From: Streptomyces bauhiniae
GTDB taxonomy: Bacteria; Actinomycetota; Actinomycetes; Streptomycetales; Streptomycetaceae
Length of the DNA: 64,000 bases
Direction of reading: 5' to 3'
Assembly (NCBI RefSeq): GCF_004784475.1
Contig: NZ_SRRT01000001.1
Coordinates: 372,001 to 436,000 of the forward strand
Under the pieces are notes generated by a model. It made no database searches. It had not been told where the DNA came from and was given only the letters and a program-made list of their open reading frames with translations. Of this stretch, positions 51,199 through 61,200 are shown in pieces. Position 1 is the stretch's first letter, and every line of letters starts with the position of its first letter. The translations under genes and the position numbers were made by a program.

Positions 51199-52627
51199 CG
51201 AGGTACGCCTCCAGGCCGTGGCGGCCGCCCTCGCGGCCGAAGCCCGACTCCTTGTAACCGCCGAACGGCGAGGTCGGGTCGAACTTGTTGAACGTGTTGG
51301 ACCAGACGACCCCGGCGCGCAGCTTGTTCGCCACGGCCAGGATGCGGGAGCCCTTCTCGGTCCAGATGCCCGCCGACAGCCCGTACTGGGTGTTGTTGGC
51401 CTTGGCGACGACCTCGTCCGGGGTACGGAAGGAGAGGACCGACAGCACCGGGCCGAAGATCTCGTCGCGGGCGATGGTGTGCGCCTGGGTGACGTTCGTG
51501 AACAGCGTCGGGGCGAACCAGTAACCGGACGACGGGAGTTTGCACGCCGGGGACCAGCGCTCGGCACCCTCCGCCTCGCCCTTCTCGGCCAGCGCGGTGA
51601 TCCGGGCGAGCTGCTCGGCGGAGTTGATCGCGCCGATGTCGGTGTTCTTGTCCAGCGGGTCGCCGAGGCGCAGCGTGGACAGGCGGCGCTTGAGGGCGTC
51701 CAGCAGCTCGTCCTGGATCGACTCCTGGACCAGCAGCCGCGAGCCCGCGCAGCAGACCTGGCCCTGGTTGAAGAAGATGCCGGTGACGATGCCCTCGACG
51801 GCCTGGTCGATCGGGGCGTCGTCGAAGACGATGTTGGCGCCCTTGCCGCCCAGCTCCAGCGTGAGCTTCTTGCTGGTGCCCGCGACCGTACGGGCGATCT
51901 CCTTGCCGACGGCCGTGGAGCCGGTGAAGGCGACCTTGTTCACGTCGGGGTGGCCGACCAGCGCCGCGCCCGCGTCGCCGTAGCCCGGCAGGATGTTGAC
52001 GACACCCTTGGGCAGGCCCGCCTGGCGGCAGATGTCCGCGAAGAACAGGGCGGACAGCGGGGTGGTCTCGGCGGGCTTGAGGACGACCGTGTTGCCGGTG
52101 GCCAGCGCCGGGGCGATCTTCCACGCCAGCATCAGCAGGGGGAAGTTCCAGGGGATGACCTGGCCGGCGACGCCGAGGGGGCGGGGGTTCGCGCCGAAGC
52201 CCGCGTGGTCGAGCTTGTCGGCCCAGCCCGCGTAGTAGAAGAAGTGGGCGGCGACCAGGGGGAGGTCCGCGTCGCGGGTCTCCTTGATCGGCTTGCCGTT
52301 GTCCAGCGTCTCCAGCACGGCCAGCTCGCGGCTGCGCTCCTGGATGATGCGGGCGATGCGGAACAGGTACTTGGCGCGCTCGGCGCCGGGCAGCGCCGAC
52401 CAGGACGCGAACGCCTTGCGGGCGGCCTTGACCGCGCGGTCCACGTCCGCCTCGCCGGCCTGGGCGACCTCGGAGAGGACCTCCTCGGTGGCGGGGGAGA
52501 CGGTCTTGAAGACCTTGCCGTCGGCGGAGTCGGTGAACTCGCCGTCGATGAAGAGGCCGTAGGAGGGGGCGATGTCGACGACGGCGCGGGACTCCGGCGC
52601 CGGTGCGTACTCGAAGAGGGAACCCAT
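51191..52627 (-). CDS. Aldehyde dehydrogenase (full length)
   Basis: A 478-aa NAD(P)-dependent ALDH. The catalytic Cys is in FNQGQVCCAGSRL and the general base Glu in LELGGKGANIV; the Rossmann signature is FTGSTAVGKE. It starts 5 bases after the deoC stop on the same strand. DeoC makes acetaldehyde, so oxidation of acetaldehyde to acetate is the natural role here. It probably works as a complex with the downstream half-ALDH. Confidence 0.92.
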   Translation of the reverse strand: MGSLFEYAPAPESRAVVDIAPSYGLFIDGEFTDSADGKVFKTVSPATEEVLSEVAQAGEADVDRAVKAARKAFASWSALPGAERAKYLFRIARIIQERSRELAVLETLDNGKPIKETRDADLPLVAAHFFYYAGWADKLDHAGFGANPRPLGVAGQVIPWNFPLLMLAWKIAPALATGNTVVLKPAETTPLSALFFADICRQAGLPKGVVNILPGYGDAGAALVGHPDVNKVAFTGSTAVGKEIARTVAGTSKKLTLELGGKGANIVFDDAPIDQAVEGIVTGIFFNQGQVCCAGSRLLVQESIQDELLDALKRRLSTLRLGDPLDKNTDIGAINSAEQLARITALAEKGEAEGAERWSPACKLPSSGYWFAPTLFTNVTQAHTIARDEIFGPVLSVLSFRTPDEVVAKANNTQYGLSAGIWTEKGSRILAVANKLRAGVVWSNTFNKFDPTSPFGGYKESGFGREGGRHGLEAYLDV

Positions 52628-52632
52628 GGTGA

Positions 52633-53598
52633 TCAGTCCACCGTCACGTAGTCGGGGCCGGAGTAGCGGCCGGTGGCCAGCTTCTGACGCTGCATCAGCA
52701 GGTCGTTCAGCAGCGAGGAGGCGCCGAAGCGGAACCAGTGGTTGTCCAGCCAGTCCTGGCCCGCGGTCTCGTTGACCAGCACCAGGAACTTGACCGCGTC
52801 CTTGGTGGTGCGGATGCCGCCGGCGGGCTTCACGCCGACCTGGACGCCGGTCTGCGCGCGGAAGTCGCGCACCGCCTCCAGCATCAGCAGGGTGTTGGCG
52901 GGGGTGGCGTTGACCGCGACCTTGCCGGTGGACGTCTTGATGAAGTCCGCGCCCGCCATCATGCCCAGCCAGCTCGCGCGGCGGATGTTGTCGTACGTGG
53001 ACAGCTCGCCGGTCTCGAAGATGACCTTCAGCCGGGCACTGGTCCCGCAGGCTTCCCTCACGGCGGTGATCTCGTCGTACACCTTGAGGTAGTCGCCCGC
53101 GAGGAACGCGCCCCGGTCGATGACCATGTCGATCTCGTCGGCGCCCGCCGCGACCGCGTCGCGCACGTCGGCCAGCTTCACGCCGAGGGCGGCGCGGCCG
53201 GCCGGGAAGGCGGTGGCGACCGAGGCGACCTTGACGCCGGAACCGGCGACGGCCTCCTTGGCGACGGCCACCATGTCGGGGTAGACGCAGACGGCCGCGG
53301 TCGTCGGGGTGGCCCGGTCCGTGGGGTCCGGGTGGACCGCCTTGGCGCCGAGCGCCCGGACCTTGCCGGGGGTGTCCGCGCCTTCCAGCGTGGTCAGGTC
53401 GACCATCGAGATGGCGAGGTCGATGGCGTACGCCTTCGCGGTGGTCTTGATCGAGCGGGTACCGAGCGACGCGGCACGCGCCTCCAGGCCGACCGCGTCG
53501 ACGCCGGGCAGCCCGTGGAGAAAGCGGCGCAGCGTGCTGTCGGACGCGGTGACGTCGGCGAAAGCCTGTGCGGGGGATGCAGTGGTGGGCATGGTCAC
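52633..53598 (-). CDS. deoC: Deoxyribose-phosphate aldolase
   Basis: Cleaves 2-deoxyribose-5-phosphate to glyceraldehyde-3-phosphate and acetaldehyde. The catalytic Schiff-base Lys is in ADFIKTSTGK and the proton-relay Lys in VGVKPAGGIRT; EIDMVIDRGAFLAGDY is the conserved strand. The 321-aa length is longer than the E. coli enzyme and includes an N-terminal extension of about 45 residues. GTG 53598 or ATG 53592 may start it. It heads an operon with the two ALDH genes, and its promoter carries the palindrome at 53612-53623. Confidence 0.94.
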   Translation of the reverse strand: MTMPTTASPAQAFADVTASDSTLRRFLHGLPGVDAVGLEARAASLGTRSIKTTAKAYAIDLAISMVDLTTLEGADTPGKVRALGAKAVHPDPTDRATPTTAAVCVYPDMVAVAKEAVAGSGVKVASVATAFPAGRAALGVKLADVRDAVAAGADEIDMVIDRGAFLAGDYLKVYDEITAVREACGTSARLKVIFETGELSTYDNIRRASWLGMMAGADFIKTSTGKVAVNATPANTLLMLEAVRDFRAQTGVQVGVKPAGGIRTTKDAVKFLVLVNETAGQDWLDNHWFRFGASSLLNDLLMQRQKLATGRYSGPDYVTVD

Positions 53599-53611
53599 CA
53601 GACGAGCATAT

Positions 53612-53623
53612 CTACGCGCGTAG
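53612..53623. promoter_or_regulatory. Perfect palindrome CTACGCGCGTAG before deoC
   Basis: A perfect 12-bp palindrome 13 bases upstream of the deoC start, matching the inner motif at 1164-1175 before the transporter ATPase gene in 11 of 12 positions. It is a candidate operator for co-regulation of nucleoside uptake and deoxyribose catabolism. Confidence 0.6.
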
Positions 53624-53740
53624 CGGCTGTATAGCCCCGGGGGCGGGGTTGTGCGGGGTCACACCGCCGCAGGTCACGGATGCGTTCCTGTCTCGGGCCA
53701 GGTGGTGGTGGTCGCGCCCCCTTCGTGCACAATCGGGGCC

Positions 53741-54436
53741 ATGACGACCCCGGACCACCAGTCACCCGCGTCCCGGCCCGTGGTGCCCGCCGCCAGGGAC
53801 CGGATCTACCGCTCGCCGATGGGACTCGTGGGCGGTGTGCTCGTGCTGGCCCTCGTCGTCTGGCTCGGCTGCGACGCGCTGTTCCGCGGCCACGGCCGGG
53901 TGCCGTGGCTGGCGCTGGCGGTGATGATCCTGGTCGTGCCGCTGGTGACGGCGTTCACCCTGCGCCCGGCGGTCTTCGCCAACCAGGAACGCCTCCGGGT
54001 CCGCAACCCCTTCCGCGTGATCGTCCTCCCCTGGGGCGAGCTGGCCGCCTTCCGCTCGGGCTACTCCAACGAGGCGCTGGCCACCTCCGGCACCAAGTTC
54101 CAGCTCTGGGCGATCCCGGTCTCGCTGCGCGCCCGCAAGCGCGCGGCCAACAAGCGGGCGAAGGCGGCGGCGCAGGCGGCCCGCGGGAGCAGCGGCGGCC
54201 CCTTCGCCGGACCCCGCTTCGGCGTGTTCGGCGGCGACGCCTCCGTCCCCGACGTCCCGGCCGGCCCCGCCCGCGCCGAGACCGACAAGATCATGGACGA
54301 CCTCCGCGACCTTCACGAACGCCACGGCGAGGCGGAACACGCCCAGGGCGAGATCACGACCCGCTGGGCCTACGAGATCCTCATCCCGGCCCTGGCGGGC
54401 GCCGTACTCCTGGCAGTCCTGCTGATCACGGGCTGA
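53741..54436 (+). CDS. PH-domain membrane protein
   Basis: A 231-aa protein. Two membrane helices (about residues 27-47 and 55-75) are followed by a bacterial PH-like domain (ERLRVRNPFRVIVLPWGELA). A basic stretch (RARKRAANKRAKAAAQAARG) follows, and a final helix lies at the C-terminus. Common in actinobacteria; function unknown. ATG 53741 is preceded by GGGG only. Divergent from deoC. Confidence 0.8.
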   Translation: MTTPDHQSPASRPVVPAARDRIYRSPMGLVGGVLVLALVVWLGCDALFRGHGRVPWLALAVMILVVPLVTAFTLRPAVFANQERLRVRNPFRVIVLPWGELAAFRSGYSNEALATSGTKFQLWAIPVSLRARKRAANKRAKAAAQAARGSSGGPFAGPRFGVFGGDASVPDVPAGPARAETDKIMDDLRDLHERHGEAEHAQGEITTRWAYEILIPALAGAVLLAVLLITG

Positions 54437-54556
54437 CCCCGGCCACGGTCGGCGGCGGACGGAGAGACTCCGGCCGCCGCCGATTTTTGTGCCCCGCTCG
54501 CGTCGCGCTTTCGCGCGCACCACCTCCCGCATCCGAAGGACAGAGGAAAGACGGCA

Positions 54557-55177
54557 GTGAAGACCCGGCGCGGTTGGCGCGCGAACAAGAAGGCGCCGGA
54601 GAACCGGTACAGGCTGGGCCTCCTGCGCGCGATGACGGCCGCGGCCCGGCTGTCGCGTGACCGGAGGGCGTGGATCGCCGCCGGTGCCGTGGTGCTGGTC
54701 GCGGTGGCGGTGGGGGCCGGGGTCCATCTCGCCGGACGGCAGGACGGCCCGCCCGACACCCGCGCCCGCCAGTACAAGGAGTTCGACGCCTGTCTGCTGA
54801 CCGGCGACAAGGGCATCGCGCAGGGCACCGACGCGGCCTCGGCGTGGCAGGGCATGCAGCGGGCGTCGCTTCAGACGCGTGCCCGGATCAACTACGTACC
54901 GGTGACGGGCGCGCAGTCGTCGGCCAACACCCAGCCCTTCCTCAACAGCCTGATGCAGCGCCACTGCGGTGTCCTGATCGCGGTCGGCACCCCCCAGGCG
55001 CGGGTCGCCCACGAGGCGGCCGCGAAGCATCCCGAGGTGCGTTTCGTCCTGGTCGACGGGGCGTCAAGTGCGGCCGACCACAAGGCGGGAAACGTCACCG
55101 TGGCCAAGCCGGGCGACGCGCTCCCGGAGACGGTGGCCGACGCGATCAAGCGGGCCGTGGACGCCTCCGGGCAGTGA
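54557..55177 (+). CDS. BMP-like membrane-anchored protein, shortened
   Basis: A 206-aa protein; GTG 54557. A basic N-terminus leads to one membrane helix (about residues 38-59). The extracellular part has fragments reminiscent of BMP-type binding proteins (FDACLLTGDKGIAQ, GVLIAVGTPQARVAHEAAAK, PEVRFVLVDG), but it is half the length of the binding protein at 25-1080. It may be a sensor-like or decoy relative. Family membership is a motif-level judgement. Confidence 0.65.
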   Translation: MKTRRGWRANKKAPENRYRLGLLRAMTAAARLSRDRRAWIAAGAVVLVAVAVGAGVHLAGRQDGPPDTRARQYKEFDACLLTGDKGIAQGTDAASAWQGMQRASLQTRARINYVPVTGAQSSANTQPFLNSLMQRHCGVLIAVGTPQARVAHEAAAKHPEVRFVLVDGASSAADHKAGNVTVAKPGDALPETVADAIKRAVDASGQ

Positions 55178-55248
55178 TACACGGGGAGTTGTAGTAAAGA
55201 TCAGCTAAAAGTGAGGGTCATGTGTAGGGCAAGTGATCGAATCTGAGA

Positions 55249-55265
55249 AAAACTTACGAAGTTTT
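55249..55265. promoter_or_regulatory. AT-rich inverted repeat before the RHS gene
   Basis: AAAACTT-ACG-AAGTTTT is a perfect inverted repeat 28 bases before the ATG at 55293, in a 115-base stretch that is strikingly AT-rich for this genome. It is a likely operator in the promoter region of the RHS gene. Confidence 0.5.
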
Positions 55266-55292
55266 GCTGACTTCTTAAGTTAAGGCTCTCCC

Positions 55293-58200
55293 ATGCGTAT
55301 TCGCTGGGTCCGTAGCCCTCGCTTGTTCCCGCCGGGCGGTTCCGGCAGACGTCGAGCGAGGGCTACGGCTCTTTCTGTACTTGTCTCTCTCACCTTCATG
55401 CTCACCACCGAGACAGCGGCGGCCACCGGCGCCACCCTGCCGGCGCTGAGCATGCCCGAACTCTCCTTCGCCGGCCTGGTGAAGTGGGCCCACAGCTCTT
55501 CCCTCGACACCCCTGACCAGCAGGGCGGCACCGCCCGGGGCAAGAGCCACCACGCCTCGGCGGCGGCCACCAGCACCCACCGCACGGCCGGTCACAAGCC
55601 GGGCCGCGGCAAGGGCGAACTCGGCGCCTACCACCGCCATGTGAGCCGGCCCGAGAAGACCACCACCAAGGCCCTGGCCTCAGCGAAGAGCTTCAACCCC
55701 CGCACCAGCGAGCGGGACGCCAGGAAGTCCACCGCGACCTCCGACTACTTCGTCAACGCCGACGGCTCCACCACCGTCCGCCACTACGACGTACGGGCCA
55801 ACTACAAGTCGGCGGACGGCACCTGGACGCCGATCGACACCAGCCTGAAGAAGACTGACGACGGCCGGTTCGAGCAGACCGCCAACTCCGTCGACGTCGA
55901 CTTCGCCCCGGACGCGGCCGACGACCGGCTGGCCTCCCTCGGTCTCGGCAGCGGCCGTTCGGTCGCGTACTCCCTCATCGGCGCCCGTGAGAAGAAGGCG
56001 TCCGAGGACGAGAACGGCACCCTGCTGTACGCGGACGCCCTGCCCGGCACCGACGTGCAGCTCGCGCCGATCGCGGACGGCTTCAAGGAGAACCTCGTCC
56101 TGCGCTCCAAGGACGCGGACAACTCCTGGCTGTTCGCGCTGGACGCGAAGGGCCTGACCCCGCGCATCGCCGACGACGGCGACGTGGAGTTCACCGGCGC
56201 CGACGGCAAGGTGGCCGCGACCGTCCCCCATGCCTACATGGAGGACTCGCGCATCGACCGCCGCTCCGGCGACGGCGCCCGGTCCCACGAGGTCCGCTAC
56301 GAACTGACCACCGTGGACGGCGAACCCGCGCTGCGGATGACCGCCGACCGGGACTGGCTGGACGACCCCGAGCGGGTCTACCCCGTCACCGTCGACCCCA
56401 CCACGGTCGTGAACGCCAGCCAGGCGACGTACGTCCAGAACGACTACAGCTCCAACCGCTCGGCGGAGAACCAGATCAAGGTCGGTTCGTACGACGCGGG
56501 CACCACCAAGGCGAACTCCTTCCTCCAGTTCTCGTCGCTGGGTTCGACGATCGCCGGCCGACAGGTCTCCGCCGCCACCCTGAACGTCTGGGCGCTGTGG
56601 TCCGCGACCTGCACACCGGAGGCGTTCTCCGTCTACCCGGTGACCCAGTCGTGGTCCCCGTCGACGACCACCACCTACCCCGGCCCGTCCTACGGCGCGG
56701 CCCTCGGCTCCGCCACGCCCGACCCGGGTGCCTCCTGCTCCAACAGCACCGGCAGCACCGGTGTCGGGGTGAAGATGCCGGTGCCGCTGTCGACGTCCTG
56801 GTTCACCCAGGTCGCCGCGGGCGGGATCAACTACGGCCTGGCGCTGGCCGCGCCGACCGGTGACGGCCTGCACTGGAAAAAGTTCCACTCCGACGACTCC
56901 GCCACCGCGGCCTGGCGTCCCTCGCTCGACCTGACCTACGGCACCAATGTCGAGCCGCAGGTCAACGCCTCGTACCCGCCGGAGAACTTCCAGGCCAACA
57001 CCCTCCAGCCGGAGCTGCTCGTCTACGCGAGCGACGCCGACAAGGCGCCCAACGCGGCGCTGTCGTACAGCTTCGAGGTGTACGACGCCGACTCCGGCAG
57101 CACCACGCCCGTCGTCACCTCCGGCGCCCTGACCAAGGGAAGCTGGAAGATACCGGCGGGCAAGCTCAAGTGGTCCAAGAATTACGCCTGGTACGCGGGG
57201 GTGAGCGACGGACTCGCCGAGACGACGTACTCCAGCCGCTTCACCACCGCCGTGCCCCAGCCGCCGGTCACCTCGGGCCTCGCCCAGAACACCGACGGCC
57301 ACGACTTCGACCCGAGCGACGCCAACTACACCACCGACGACACCGACGCGGACGTCGAGGTGGTCGGTCCCTCGCTGGAGATCGGCCGCTCGTACAACAG
57401 CATCGACCCGCGGGTCGACGGTGCCTTCGGCGCCGGCTGGTCGACGGTCGCCGACATGAAGGCCGCCGAGGTCAAGAACCCCGCCGGCACCGTCACCAGC
57501 GTGATCATCACCTACCCCGGTGGTGAGCAGGTCGCCTTCGGCCGCAACACCGACGGCACCTTCCAGCCCCCGCTCGGCCGGTACGCGCGCCTCCAGCCGG
57601 TCACCGACGGCTACGCGCTGACGGACAAGGACTTCACCGAGTACGCCTTCACCCAGCCCACCGCCAAGGCGGGCACGAAGGCGATAGCCGGCATCAAGGA
57701 CTACGCGGGCCGCACGGAGAAGTTCACCTACAACACCTCCAAGCAGCTCACGAAGATCACCAACGAGAAGTCGCAGCGCTCGCTCGCCCTGACCTGGGTC
57801 ACGCCGTCCGGCGCCACCACGGCGCACGTCGCCTCGGTCGCGACCGACGCGGCGGTCGCGTCCGACTCCTCCACGGTCCAGACCTGGAACTACGGCTACA
57901 GCGGCGACCAGCTCACCTCGGTCTGCCCGCCCGGCACCCCCACCAAGTGCACCACCTACGGCTACGCCACCGGCAACCACTACCGCACCACGGTGCTGGA
58001 CGCCGACCCGTACGCCTACTGGCGGCTCGGTGAGGCGTCCGGTGTCACCGTCGCGGCGGACTCCGTCGACAACAACCAGGGCCGCTACAACGGTCTGTAC
58101 CACAATGTGACGCTGGGCGGCGCGTCCGTGCTCGCGGGCTCCACCCAGAAGACGGCCGCCTTCAACGGCACCACCTCCTACGTGGAGATGCCGAGCGCGC

Positions 58201-61200
58201 CGGGTGCCACGCCGTCGTACATGACGGTCTCGCTGTGGTTCAAGACCACCACCGCGGGCGGTGTCCTCTTCTACTACGGCGACAAGCCGCTGAGCGACTC
58301 CGACCCGGTCGGCCACACCAAGAAGAACACGCCCGCCGTGTACGTCGGCACCGACGGCAAGCTGCGCGGCTGCCTCGCCATGTCGCCGGGCTGCATGTCC
58401 ACCATCACCTCGACGGCCGCCGTCACCGACGGCCAGTGGCACAACGCCGTGCTCACGGGCATGGCAACCAGCCAGACCCTGTACCTCGACGGTGTCTCCC
58501 AGGGCTCGCTGAGCGGCACCATCAACGACTGGGAGCAGCCGTACCTCTCCCTCGGCGCCGGTGTGAACACCGACGGCTGGCCCTCGATGAACCCGAACGA
58601 CAAGCTCGGGCACTACACGGGCCAGATGGCCGAGGCCGCCGTCTACTCCGAGCCGCTCGACCCCTCGGTGATCACCGCGCAGTACCAGGCCGCCAAGCGG
58701 TCCGCCGGGCTGCTGAACAAGATCACCACGCCCGGCGGCAAGACCCAGGCGTCGGTCGTCTACGGCACCACCGACGACCTGGTCAAGCAGGCCACGGACG
58801 CCGAGGGCGGCACCTGGAAGCTCAACCCGCCCGTCGTCACCGGCTCCTCGCAGGTCTACCGCTCGGCGGTGATGGGCTCGGCCCCGGCCGGCTACTGGCG
58901 GCTGGCCGACACCCTGGGCGCGCAGCAGGCGGCCAACGAGCTGCACACCGGGTTCGGCACGTACAACACCGTCACGGAGGGTGTGGCCGGTCCGTTCGGC
59001 GCCGGTGACGTGACCGCGGCGTCCTTCGACGGCACGTCGTCGTACGCCGAGATCCCGTACGCCCCCTGGCACCGGTCGGGCGACCGTGCCGTCGAGCTGT
59101 GGTTCAAGACCAGCGCACCCGGTGTGATCCTCTCCGACCAGGCCAAGGCGCCGGCCGGCACCCCGTCCGGGTCCTGGAATCCGCTGCTGTACGTGGGTAC
59201 CGACGGCAAGCTGCACGGCCACTGGTGGAGTGCCACCGGCTCCGGTGCCTTCGGCTCCACGGCCGCTGTCACCGACGGCACCTGGCACCACGCGGTGCTG
59301 TCGGCCTCCGGCACCACCCAGACGATGTACCTGGACGGCACCAAGCAGGCCGACTACACCGGCGCGGTGGGCGACCAGAGCAACACGCGGTCCTTCGTCG
59401 GCGCGGGCTTCGCCAAGTCCTGGGAGTCCGCTCCCGGTGACCTGAGCTTCTTCGACGGCTCCATCGCCGAGGTCGCCACGTACGGCCACCCGCTGACCGA
59501 GGACCAGGTCGAGCAGCACTGGTCGGCGTACAAGGCGTCGTCCGGTGTCGCCCCGGTGCGCACGGTCACGCTGACCGACCCGGCCGACAAGACGCTGAAG
59601 TACGTCTACGACGCGGAGATGGGCAACCGTCTGCTGGCCGCGATCGACACCGACGGCAACCGGACGACCTACGGCTACGACACGGGCGGCTTCCTGCACA
59701 CCGTGACCGACGCCAACGGCAACCGGAGCACGACGGGTTACGACGTGCGCGGCAACACGGTCTCGCAGACCAGTTGCCAGGACACGGCGGCGGACAAGTG
59801 CGCCACCGAGTACTACACGTACTACCCGGACGCCACGACCGCCTTCCCGGCGATGGACCCGCGCAACGACCTGCTGCTCACCGAGCGGGACGGCCGTTCC
59901 TCGAGCCCCACCGACAACACCTACCTCACCAGCTACTCCTACGACACCGGCGGAAACCTGCTGTCGGTCACCAGCCCCCCGGTCCCCGGCAGTCCGGGCG
60001 GCCGTACGGCCACCACCACCTACACCACGGCGTCCACCCCGGCCGCCGAGGGCGGCGGCGCCCTGGCGCCGGCCGGCCTGACGGACACGGTCACCACACC
60101 GGGCGGCCGGACGACGAAGTACACCTACTTCGCCACCGGCGACCTCGCCACGGTCACCGATGCCAACGGCGCGAAGATCGCGTACACCTACGACAAGCTG
60201 GGCCGGCAGCTCTCCCGCACGGAGACCTCCGACTCCCAGCCGGCCGGTCTCACCACGACCCAGACGTACGACAAGAACGACCAGGTCGTCACCGAGACCA
60301 GCCCCGCCGTCACCAACCGCGTCACCGGCGCGGTGCACCAGGCGAAGACCACCACGGGCTTCGACGACGACGGCAACGTGCTCTCCCAGACGGTGGCCGA
60401 CGTCCGGGGCGGTGACGCCACCCGGTCGACGTCCATGACGTACGACGCCTACAACCGGCTCGCCTCGCGGACGGACCCCGGCGGCGGCACCACGTCGTTC
60501 GAGTACGACGCCTACGGCAACAAGGTGAAGGAGACCGACCCGCTGGGGACGGTCAACACCTACACCTACGACGCCCAGCAGCGGCCGCTCACCACCAGTC
60601 TGCTCGACTACACCGGCGACCCGAACAACCCGTCGGCGCCGACGACCCTGGTCCAGGAGTCACGGGCGTACGACCCGGCCGGACGGCTCGCGTCGATCAC
60701 CGACGCCATGGGCTGGGTGACCGCGTACACCTTCACCGACGACGGCCTGTCCGCCTCGGTCACCCGCAAGGACCCGGCGAACGGCAAGCAGTTCGTCGAG
60801 GAGGCCAACACCTACGACCTCGCCGGGAACCTGACCAAGCAGGTCACCGACGACGGCCGGACGACCTCCACCTTCGCGGTGGACGCCGCCGACCGGGTCG
60901 CCTCCTCCGTGCTGGACCCGGCCGGAGCCAACCGCAGCACCAAGGTGTCCTACGACCCGGACGACAACGTGGTGTCGCGGACGGAGACCGATCCGGCCAC
61001 CGGAGACGTCGACCGCACCGACAACCGCTACGACAGCCTGGGCAACATCACCGGCTCCACCACGCACGACGGCACCACGGCGCCGGTCGGCCGCTGGAAG
61101 CTGTCGGAGACCAGTGGTCTCACCGCCCAGGACTCCTCCGGCGGCAACAACAAGGTGACGCTGGGCAGTTCGGTCACCCGCTCCACCGAGAAGGGCGGTT

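Noticed and set aside
55680..60338. A very long minus-strand open frame (about 1550 codons) opposite the RHS gene
   Set aside because: It is the shadow of the GC3-rich RHS coding strand; its composition is repetitive Arg/Val/Gly-rich and the plus strand has clear LamG and YD motifs.
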